Shown: one piece after another, positions 12,901 to 24,800 of the stretch | Numbering within the stretch: the stretch's first letter is position 1 | Layout of the letters: the number at the start of each line of letters is the position of its first letter | Origin: Actinostola sp. cb2023 | Taxonomy: Eukaryota; Cnidaria; Anthozoa; Actiniaria; Actinostolidae | Length of the DNA: 64,000 bases | NCBI GenBank assembly: GCA_033675265.1 | Contig: JAUJYZ010001097.1 | Span: 216,501-280,500 of the forward strand | Direction of reading: 5' to 3' | The notes under the pieces: generated by a model | What the model saw: only the letters and a program-made list of their open reading frames with translations | The model's database searches: none | Told to the model about the DNA's origin: nothing | Made by a program: the position numbers and the translations under genes

Positions 12901-15858
12901 ACAATGTCAGTTGCGTGAGGAGAGACCTGACAATGACTGACAGTTGCGTGACGAGGGAGACTATATGTCTGCCAGATGAAGGGCTATACGATCTCGATTT
13001 ACGAACATTGACCTTGCTTGCCTTAAATGCTTTGATGTAGTTTTGAAGTACGATTTTTACGATTCCTTTTCCTTCTGAATTTTTCAAACGTGGAATAAAA
13101 TAAACATCCATCATGAGTTACTGAAAATAACTCGACTGGCTCGACTGTTTGCATGACTTCCGTACATATAGCTTTCTGTCAATAGATGGAGTTATACATG
13201 ACCCGCGTTGTACGGCGTTGGTCGTGAGTTTAATTATAACAAGAGTCCGCGGAGATCTTTATCTATGAGTCAGACACAAGTCTCCCTCGTCATTGAGCGT
13301 CTTCTTCTGTAATAGATCCCTAAAATCTAAGGACGTTTTGATTTCGATTGTATTTTTGCCGTTCACTGACCTGTTTTGAGCGTGGAAATTCGGTTTTAAA
13401 TCAACGGTTCTAAAATTAGGTCGCCGGTAATAGATGTATGACTCAGATAAGGATCACTTTACAACTGTCATCTTACTGAAAAGAACACGGATTTTCGAAC
13501 ATTGACCTTGCTCGATCGCCTTTGTCTCAATTCATTTTTGGATATGAGTTCGAGTTCGTGGAAAGGCGTTATAGAACAGCCGATAAAACACGGGCTTTAA
13601 ACAGGCTCATTTCACAGACAAAAGCATACGGCTATTCGTGTGGGCCCACTCTGAAAGATGTCGTTTCATTTATAACAAAAGCAAACGCGCCTTAGCTTCA
13701 TCGTGGAATGATCAACTACAATCCTGAACTTAATAGCTTGAAGATCTATGATGAGAAATCTTGAAACTCGATAGGATCAAATACATCGCATTCTTCGCAT
13801 TTTTTCTTCATTCCATCACCTGAAAAAAAATAAAAAAAAATAAAAAAAGAAAGTGTATTTTCTAACTCGGGCTTCCTTCGGAAGGGCCCGAGTAATTAGG
13901 CACAAGACCCAGGCCTTAACATGCTTGAGCACGCAACTGACATTGTCCTTGTCATAAGCCCGAGTGTACGCTCATTGAGCGTCTTGTTGATGTAGAGAAA
14001 ATCCACACGTCACGGTTATGATTTCTATTGAGTTGAATAAATTATCTACACCTACTTGTGCTTTTATAATTCGCTATTGCCTGAAGCAACGTCGATATTC
14101 CAGAACCGTTGTCATCTACACCTTTAGTAGTTTTCACAGTGTCGTAGTGAGCACCGATGATCACGATTTTATCCTTACTCGTTCCAGTATACCGTCCACT
14201 CACGCGGCCAATCACGTTGATTCCTGGGTACTAGCGAAGAGAGTAAAATACTGTTTTAGGGGACGTTTCATATTCGATAGTGATGAATAGTTGGAATAGT
14301 GATGTATCAAAGTGAGTTTATGTTAATTTAACCCACAGCAATTATATTCCCCTCCCCTAAAACACTCCCACAATTCTCACAATTGGCGAATAAAGAAGTT
14401 GGTGTGTTGAAGAACAGAGAACCACAGGCATCCCAACGATATGCATTTCTGAGGTTTCTCTCGGAGCCTTTCACGGTTAAAATAAAAAGACGCGCGGAAT
14501 ATTTTGGGCTCCCTGTGGCACGGATCGTCTTTCGCTCGTTTACCACAGGAAGCCCATAAAAAGACGCGCGGGATATGATTGGGCTCCCTGTGGCACGGAA
14601 TCGTCTCCAGCTCGCTTTGCCACAGGAAGTCCATAAAAAGATGCGCGAGTTATTATTGGGCTCCCTGCGGTACGGATCGTCTCTCGCTCGCTTTATCACA
14701 GGAAGCCCATAAAAAGACGTTCGGGATATTATTGGGCTCCCTGTGGCAATGGGCTGCCTGTGGTGTTGAAATCATTCTTACTTTAGCCTGATTGGATGGA
14801 AATTCCTCTGTCCACGTGTCAAGTCCAAAGTCGTTGAAGGTTTTCACGATGTAATCACGTGCTTTAGTCTTTTCTTCCGGGTTGACGTAATCATTACGTG
14901 TGGTGTGGAAATGGTCGAGGTTAGAACGTAGATTTTCGTCTGAGCTCAAGGAATGGACGCTCAGAAAACCTGTTAACACAACATTGATTTTGTATCGGCA
15001 AATTGAGGTAGAGTACAAACCATATGTCCGTGAAATAGTACTATTACTAAATAGTACTAAATAGTGTTATCTCCATTGTTTTCTATTGTTTCATCAGTGC
15101 TATTTAGTACTAACAAGACGCTCAATGAGCGTTCACTCGGGCATTGTGAAAAGGAAAATGTCAGTTGTTCGAGGAAGTACTTGAAAATGAATGCCAGTTG
15201 GTTGAAGAACAAGGACAATGTCAGCTGCGTGAGGAGAGACCTGACAATGACTGACAGTTGCGTGACGAGGGAGACTATGTATATACATGTATGTGTCGAG
15301 TTCATTTGATTTGCCTTTGAGTTCATTTGATTACCTTTTGACTTTGAGTTCAATTGATTTGATTTTGATGAGTTTGTGTAAAGGCCCCCTCTCTAGCTTC
15401 AGATCCCGAAACGTCGAGTTTGGAATCGAGTTCGGGTTCGAGTTACGGTTCGAACGTCGAATAAAACAAGGACATCTTCTTCAATACAATATAATTTCTC
15501 TGACGTCATGACAATCAGTGACAGTTGAGTGACGAGGGAGACTATTAGTCCGGTGAGTACGAACATGATACGTCTTGAGGTTGCATAGGTCAGATGGTTC
15601 CGATAACGGCCTCGCGTTTGTTTTAAAATATATATATTTTAAGCGAGCTTCTAGTCCTTTTACCACTTCTAGTCATTGAACGATGAACTAGAATCCTGAC
15701 CTTTTAATAGCTTGAAGATCTACAGCTGCTTTCAAAACTAAGATTCATAATCTACTTGAGTCCTGTGTCTCCTTTATCTTTTCAAATCTGCGGAGTAATC
15801 TTGAAACTCCGGATACGATTAAATACGTCGCATACTCGTCATTTTGAAGCCGAACAAA

Positions 15859-15893
<35 letters not shown>

Positions 15894-18800
15894 CGAAATC
15901 CGCATTTTCTAACTCGGGCGGCCTGCGGCCTGGGCCCGAGTAATTAGTTAGTACTGTTTCATGGACATAGAGTGATTCCAATAAACCTGTGCACTACTAA
16001 TTAGCTGTCAGTGTTTATTTGATGCAAAGAAACAAAAGAAAACAAAAGAGTGAGTGTCTAACGTGTTACGTGTTACGACTTTACTCTTACTTCCGAACGT
16101 TGCGAACAGACGCCTTTGCATAATTAAGTTGGTCTTAAATAATGCTAATGACGTCATCATAAAGTATCATGAATATTCAATGAAGTTTGAATACCGGTTT
16201 AAACCCATCAGAATGTAAAACGGCGGGAAAGGGACAATTACACTGATTAGGGCAATGAAGCAAATCCCTCAGGTAAGAATTAAAGGCTTGACTGATTGCC
16301 TTCCAAGGCAGCCGCATCAGAACCGAATTCGTAGCTGGCGTCGTGACGCTAGTCAGTCCCACTCACCACCGGCGGAACTTAATCGAAGAAGCATTTGTAT
16401 AATCACAGGACTCAATTAACCAACGAAGCTGTGTTTTGCTGATTCAAGACTCTTACAGTCCGTCTAATGCCAGTAATTGCTCCTGGATCCGTTACCGGAC
16501 GCGCTGAAGACATCACGACTAGTTCTTCTGACGACCGTTGCGAACAGACGCCTTTGCATGGGTCGCGATAAAAGGCTGAAACTGAAACGGAGGAAAGCGG
16601 AAACGGAAACGGCTGAAAGAGCGGAAAGTGCGGAAAGTGCGGAAAGTGGTAAAAAGCTGAAACGGCGGAAAGTGGAAAAAACCTGAAACGGCGGAAACGG
16701 CGGAAAAGTGGTAAAAAGCTGAAATGGCGGAAAAGTGGTAAAAAGCTGAAACCTTTCCATAATCACAAACCTCTTCATTTAATTTCCTTAAAGTTTGTAT
16801 ATGTTTGTAAATTAATAAATTAAACTGCTCGAACGTGTGATGTCCTACTACTTTGGCTATCTTTTCATGGTCGATAGTAGGGACTGCCTTCTCTAGTAAG
16901 TCATGTTATTTCCAATTGAGTCACCGAGCTGCAATTGGGGAACGTCATTTAAATACGACGAGTGGATACAGTTTATATTCATGCTAAGCTATCTTATCTA
17001 CACGCTTGATATCATGGAATAACACTGGATGCATGTTAGCACGTACTTACCTCGAGAATGGTGAATACTCATTATCACTGCTTGAACTACAGGTACTTTG
17101 CTCGTCGTCTATCCAAATTACCTCTGGGGGTAAAGGGCTCTTTTGATCCATCGTGGATCGTAGCACTTACAAAAGACAACTGACACGAGCTGGCACGAGT
17201 ATCATTGTAATTTGAGTATTTTCCTGGAATTTTCGGAACTATACGGTAGTATTCGCGACTATTCGGCCCTATTCGTTTATATTCGTTATTAATCGTTATT
17301 TTCTGCTCAAAGTCTGCAAAATCAAATGTTTAATTCATATACATGCAAAATTTTAAGGAAATTAAATTCAGCATCTGTGACACCACTGGAAAGTTAATTA
17401 TGGAAAGGTTTCAGTTTTTACCACTTTTCCGCCGTCGTTTCAGCTTTTTACCACTTTCCGCCGTTTCCGCCGTTTCAGCTTTTTTTCCACTTTCCGCACT
17501 GTCCGCTCTTTCAGCCGTTTCCGTTTCCGCCGTTTCAGTTTCAGCCTTTTATCGCGACCCGCCTTTGCATAATTAAGTTGGTCTTAAATAATGCTAATGA
17601 CGTCATCATAAAGTATCATGAATATTCAATGAAGTTTGAATACTATAACATTTCATTATCGAGCTGTTCTATAAATACTAGAGTTTAGACAAGAATGAAG
17701 TATCTTATTACTCGGGTTTATTGATTCAATCCAATGCCTATCGAAAAGAATACTACAAAAATATTTTTTTAAAGTAGTCACCAGATGTGAAACATAAGTG
17801 ACTTCCTTTCGGGTGTTTATTAGTGTTATTAGTAGATGGGCGGTGCCGGTGGCGGAGCCGTATCTGACTTTATACGGACCTTCTAAGTGCACCAAGAGCA
17901 GATACAAACACCTCGCGAATACTATAAAGTACTTATCCAACTTTGCACTATCATATCGATGTTTTCACTGAGAAAATCGGAGTTAAAACAAAGTTTCTGT
18001 AAGGTTTTGTATCACTCGTGAATTATTGATGAGTTGGAAAACTTGTTTTTGTAAAATATTTGTGCCCAGAGTAGCTCTCCAGTCCCTGTCAGACTCTCTC
18101 AACAGCTAACTTTAGTCGGAGTTAGCATAGCCTGACTTAATTTTGACCCGGCAAGGACCGTCTGAATATCGGGCTCGAGTTAGTAGAGAGTCCGCAGAAA
18201 GTCAGCTAGAGACTCTCGGAGACTATTTTGCTATAGATATCGATTTTATGACCAAGAATCGCAGGGAGAATTGGCATTCTTACCTTGTATGCAAATGCTA
18301 AGAAGAATGTACATGTTCCACATTGCGATGGTTTCCAACGAACCGAGAGAGAGAGAGAGTTTTATAAGCGATGTTGCACGATTGCTTCGCCCGACTAAAG
18401 TTATGCGGCTGCTTGTCTGGCTTTCTTGGAAAACACCGAGACGTCACGCAGTGCAGCATATTTAGCTATTCAGATATATGTTGTTTGTGTTTAAAATTAG
18501 TGGTCGTCAGTTGATGAGTAATATCGATTATTATTTTGAAGAAGAAACTAAAGGGAGAAAGAGGAGAAAAATCTAATAAAAGGGTGGGATTCGAACTCGC
18601 GAACATCACGTTAAAATCAAAGGAATACGGAAGTAACTAGTCTACCTAATAGGTACAAAATGCTGCCATTGAGGAAAACCGATTAGAACGACTGTCGATT
18701 AGAAACTGTAGAGTAGTTTTGAGTTGATAAAGATATGCCAGATATGTCTGAATCATGTACGCGGCGGTTGAAATGATAATGTTATTTTGTAATATGTAAA

Positions 18801-21800
18801 AAAAATGATAATTGCGACCAGTGAGCGAGCCCCAGCGAGCGAACTGGGAGCAACGCTAATCTTTGGTTGGGCTTCCTGTGTTTCAGATGCCAGCTCGATT
18901 CTCGATTTGTGTTTTTCAGTGGGTGGAGAAAGATTTTTTTCACGTGACTTTTGCCCTGACGTCATATATCGTACGTTCCCGTCGTTCATTTCGGCATTTG
19001 TGACTCGTGATCTCGTGTTTTGGATTCGAAGCCTTTTTGCTCGTACTTTATCGATTCTTCTTCTTCGATGGAATTATGTAAAGATCTTCATTTATTGTTG
19101 ACGATCGCTTCAGTTAGCAACATATCGAGGGGAAGGCAATGTTATTTTATTAGTCTTTCAGCTCTGTTGTGTGCTAAGTCGCTGCACTGATTGCCACTGT
19201 GGATAACATAAGTAGTCGATCGAATCCTACTCCTAGTACCGTATAAATGCTAGCTCTTGGAAACCAAGTCATCCCAGATGCAGAGACATTGTCACTGAAT
19301 TATCTGCCTAACAGCTCGTTCGTTTATCGTGCCGCCAACCGTACCAAACTTTCTAAATTCAAGATATAGGTGTTCATAAGAGACCGTTCATAAGTGTAGC
19401 AAAATCGATAAAGTACGTATACATTGATAACGAAAAAAAGTGTATGTTGATTTTTATTGATTGATACTAATGTCTTTCTTCAGTGATATGGGTTTTGAAA
19501 AGCCTTGTTGGAAAACCTAATAAAGTATGTATGTATGTGATAATAATTGCCGTCGGAGCGAAGCGTGGCTATGTACTAATACACGCTATGTAACATGACA
19601 GCGGAAATCACATCTCTGTAAAAATCAACCAATCAGAATGGACCGTTCCCACGGCTGAAATGGACAAGAAACGATCGCGAAATCAAAACATTTTTACGTG
19701 CATGGAGGATTGTCAATTTGTCTTGGTTTTTGAATTCGGAGGTCGCAATTTTTGACCTATGGTTAGCCTAGTATTTTATTTCGTAGATATGACACTTTAT
19801 TGATTATTTCGATCTAGACAGCATTGTTTCATAACACTAAGGAAATGAAGCGAATATAAAACAATATTAGATCACTGCCGTAGAAGAACAGTGATCCAAA
19901 TCTCCCCAAAATCCTACACTAGTTGTTATGTAGTTGGTTTCACCACAAGACATTTTATAACAGAAAAAAATCAAAGAAAAACGGGGTAAGAAGTAATATT
20001 TCTTAAACGAGAGCGAGTGTTGTATCAGGGGTTCCAAACACCGAGAAACAGATGCTTTTATTGTTTCGAGGTGTTTGGAGTCCCCTGATACAACACGAAG
20101 CGCGAGTTTAAGAAATGGTTTCTCAATCGTGATTAATAACTCATGATGAGTATAAAATAAAACCAGCCTTGGTCATAGCAGAGCGCGATTCATAATTAAG
20201 GACTTTCGCTAATTAAAGGATTGTCTGAATCGATTCATCCATCGAAATTCTCCAGTGTTATACTATTTTCAATATGCATTTGTTTGCTGAGACAGTGTAG
20301 GAAGTAATTAGCGATACGCGTAAATCACAAATAACTGTTGGAGAACGCTGGAAATAGCATTTCCGAGCCTCTGGATTTCAGAATTTTCTGGGGGGGCATG
20401 CCCCAAAACCCCCCTAGCGCCTCACGCCTATACGGCGCTCGCTACGCGTCTTCCCCACCCATTGGCCTCTGCTACGGCCCTCGTTCACTTTTGTGTAGCA
20501 GCAAAAAAGACTAGCTACGCTCCTGGCGTCACAATTATAATCAGTCGACTCTCTGATGAAGAATATATGGTGGAGAATATATACCTTGAAAGAGCTTTAT
20601 GATTATTCACGCCCCTTTGTAAAATCCTAGATTCGCCACTGTGCTGATGTGTTCAGTCGTGTCCAGTTTGACGATGGAATACGTGTACAGTGTGTTGCCC
20701 TAAATACCGGCCGTACCCTAATCCGGCCATTTTAACTTTTTTAAAAGCGCTGTGATTTCTCGTATATTTCAAAAAATGACAAACAAGATCATCGTATGAA
20801 TTATTGATGAGTTTAGGTTTATTAACTGCAGTTGTGGGATTCCTGGCCGCTTTTTAGGCAGGAATTCAAATGTGTTTTGAAAGTAGGAAAAACAATCGCT
20901 TCAGTAATATTCATGTTTTCGTGCATCTTAATTAAGTCATGCGGGCAAAGTCTTTAAACATTTCCTCGTAAGTCATGGAGCGTAAACAGATTATATTTGG
21001 CAGAAATACGACGCTAATCAGTAGCTTTGGACACAAAGAAAAACAATCATGAACTGCTTAAATAACGATATGGAAGATAATGTAAAACTTACCGAGCAAT
21101 TCCTGCTTATATTTATGGCCGGAATTTAGGGCAACCTGGCCGAACTTAGGGCATCTACGTGGATCAATATTTTTTAATATAACAAGCTCAATGTTGAAGT
21201 GAAACAAATGTCAATTTGTGACAAGGTAAGTGAAAGAGAAATCTAGCCTTTGACTGATTTTTAGACCGCTACTATTTTCCTAAAGAAAGATACAGCGATT
21301 AATGCACTAAGGGTATTTTTGGGTAGGGGTGTGCCGCGGACACCTCAAAACCCTGACCCTATCCCAGACTTAAAATTTTGATTTTCCATACCCTATCCCA
21401 GACTAAAGCTTAAAAATGTATACCCTATCCCAGACTTATCGTTTCAACAATGGAGTGTTTACCAAAGTGGCATATCGCTGACATATTGAGCTATTTTGTT
21501 TAATTGAAAGCGTGCTAAAGGGATATGTAAACTGATAGCGACTGATATTGGCGTTATTGCGGAAACCATACCCTATACCAGACCAAAACGTACCCTATCC
21601 CAGACTAAAAAGGCAAAAAATGATACCCTACCCCAGACCTGGGAGCTCAAAAACCATACCCTATCCCGCGGCACATACCCGTATAGCATATATAGGGGAG
21701 TACCCCCCCCCCCCCCCCCGGGGGTTGAGGCAAAATCAAATCAAAACTCCAATCAATCGCCTATGTATTGAATTTATGCTTACACTTGCAAGTTACATGT

Positions 21801-24800
21801 AATAACTATATCGATTAAATTTAGATTATCTGTTATCTAGTGTCATTATCATTTGCCTGATATGTAGAATGAATAATCTGCAAATAATTCAACTCGCAGC
21901 ACTTCACTTTCTATTAGAAACGACTAGTTACATAACACCAACTGCAATAGTGGGGCGATCATTGCAAAGGGGGGGGGGGGGGGGGGGGAATACGTACACA
22001 TTGATCTTAATCCCATCACAGATCCTGGTTTAAAGTGACTTCCTTTCGGGTGTTTATTAGTAGATGGGCGGTGCCGGTGGCGGAACCGTATCTGACTTTA
22101 TACGGACCTTCTATTAAAGTGCACCAAGAGCAGATGATACAAACACCTCGCGAATACTATAAACTACTTATCCAACTTTGCACTATCATATCGATGTTTT
22201 CACTGAGAAAATCGGAGTTAAAACAAAGTTTCTGTAAGGTTTTGTATCACTCGTGAATTATTAATGAGTTGGAAAACTTGTTTTTGTAAAATATTTGTCC
22301 CCAGAGTGGCTCTCCAGTCGCTGTCAGTAACTTTAGTCGGAGTTAGCATAGCCTGACTTAAGGTGGTTCCCGCATAATGAATGACCGTTTGCCGTATTTT
22401 TTAACTCGCTCGCTCCGCGTCAATATTGCTTGGATTTTATTGTGCTTAACACAATTACTAATTCAACCATTCTGCTTTTGGACGGTTTAATTTATTCAAA
22501 ATTATCATTGTAAGCCGCGTTTGTTAATGCCAGCTGATATTCAAACGACACTATTTTCACTAAAACTGCTGCCAAACGGTTTTCCCTCGTACGATTTTTT
22601 TTAAACTTCGTGAACGACCATTTAAGGTCCCTAGTAATGTTCTGACGAGGTAAGAAGGAAATTGATCGAGCCGAAATCACCAGTTCATATTTTTGGAGTC
22701 AATATTTGGACCTATCGGTTGTTACGTGACTTCGGCTCGAACAATTTTCTTCTTACCTCGTCAGAACATTACTAGGGACCTTACAGTGAGGACACACTAA
22801 CCGGGACCACTTGAGCAAAACTGACCAATCAGATTACACCTGAAAATAATCACATTCCAACAAAAGTTGTCTGGGCCAATCAGCATTATAGTTATAATGC
22901 TGATTGGCGCAGATGGCTTTTGTTGGAATGTGATTATTTTCAGGTGTAATCTGATTGGTCAGTTTTGCTCAAGTGGTCCCGGTTAGTGTGTCCTCACTGT
23001 AAAAGGCCGTTCACGAAGTTTAAAAAAAATCGTACGAGGGAAAACCGTTTGGCAGCAGTTTTAGTGAAAATAGTGTCGTTTGGATATCAGCTGGCATTCA
23101 CAAACGCGGCTTACAATGATAATTTTGAATAAACCTTTCAAAAGCAGAATAGTTGAATTAGTATTTGTGTTAAGCATAATAAAATCCAAACAATATTGAC
23201 GCGGAGCGAGCGAGTTAAAAAATACGGCAAACAGGTCATTCATTATGCGGGAACCACCTTAATTTTGACCCGGCAAGGACCGTCTGAAAATCGGGTTAGA
23301 GTTTAGAGTAGAGAGTCCGCAGAAAGTCAAGTCAGCTAGAGACTCTCGGAGACTATTTTGCTATAGATATCGATTTTATGCCGACCAAGAATCGCAGGGA
23401 GGATTAGCATTCTTACCTTGTATGCAAATGCTAAGAAGAATGTTGTCGCGTTTCCGGCGTTGTCAGTCACGGGGTGATGACTGCTAAGTTCGCTAGTATT
23501 AACCACCAGCTCAGTGAAAGTAGGACAGCGAGATTTTATGTCTTTATTACATCCAAGATTCACTAACGCCAGCGGTAAAAACTATAAATGAATACATAAT
23601 TACCTACATTGAAGGGCTAGTTTCTACAAAATTACAGAGATAATAAGCAAAACGAATACTAGGAAAGAAAGAGATAACTTACATCTGATCCAGACTCCGT
23701 GGGTTTACAAGAACTCCTAATGTATAAACTCCTATGTACTCCAATTAAGAATCTCCTTAAAACTCCGATGTTCACTCCTTGACGGTAACTAAAACTCTAC
23801 TGAAATCTAGGTGTGGGAAAACATGCCTTAAACTAGATAACATGCATTCCTACACGATTACTACAGGAAATGTTGTTACACAAAACCGTGACTGTCTAAA
23901 AATACTTTGATTAAACAATGATAATATCAACAAACAAATAAGTCTTTGATTCAAGTCTCTATCTTAAACTTGGTAACACAACAAATGTACATGATTAGTT
24001 TGTTTGTTTCTTCAACCAAAACATTTTTATTTTAAAACCAAGCTTTCGGACACATGGTCCATCTTCAGGGTGTAAAATGGTAGTAATTCGTCAAAACTAA
24101 CGGCTATTACGTTGTAAACAAATAGCGCGCGCAAACAAAAACAAAAACAAAAACAAAACAAAAAGACAATTTGCGCGAGCAAGGAAATTAGCAAGTTAAA
24201 ATAAAAATGTTTTGGTTGAAGAAACAAACAAACTAATCATGTCTACACCAACCAGCAAAGAATTACTTGAAGAATGTACATGTTCCACATTGCGATGGTT
24301 TCCAACGAACCGAGAGAGAGAAAGTTGTTTATCGATATTGCACTGTCGATGTGATTGCTTCGCCCGACTGAAGTTTGCGGCTGCTTGTCTGGTTTACTTG
24401 GCAAACGGCCAAAAAAGTGACTTCCTTTCGGGTGTTTATTCATAGTAGATGGGCGGTGCCGTAACTGACTTTATACGGACCTTCTAAGTGCACCAAGAGC
24501 AGATACAAACACCTCGCGAATACCATAAACTACTTATCCAACTTTGCACTATAATATTAATGTTTTCACTGAGAAAATCGGAGTTAAAACAAAGTTTCTG
24601 TAAGGTTTTGCATCACTCGTGAATTATTAATGAGTTGGAAAACTTGTTTTTGTAAAATATTTGTGCCCAGAGTAGCTCTCCAGTCGCTGTCAGACTCTCT
24701 CAACAGCTAACTTTAGTCGGAGTTAGCATAGCCTGACTTAATTTTGACCCGGCAAGGACCGTCTGAATATCGGGTTAGAGTTTATAGTAGAGAGTCCGCA

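Larger units (their letters stand above)
22033..24414 (-). pseudogene. First-exon module, copy 2 (broken by two insertions)
   Basis: Same module as copy 1, interrupted at 22362-23258 by a TTAA foldback element and at 23444-24268 by an 825-bp insertion inside the coding exon itself. Exon halves are 24290-24278 and 23443-23417. After the start the frame now reads MWNMYILQVILCW and soon stops, so this copy cannot supply a normal signal peptide. Confidence 0.85.

Noticed and set aside
18582..18665. tRNA gene on the minus strand
   Set aside because: B box is good but I could not form acceptor and anticodon stems; kept only as a SINE-like element at low confidence.
18805..19101. 98-codon plus-strand frame
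   Set aside because: No splice sites or homologous motifs seen, and it lies in repeat-rich spacer containing the TGGGCTTCCTGTG phrase.
23417..23443. A fifth first-exon copy separate from 24278-24290
   Set aside because: The two pieces share a 9-bp target duplication and add up to exactly one 40-nt exon, so they are one copy split by an insertion.
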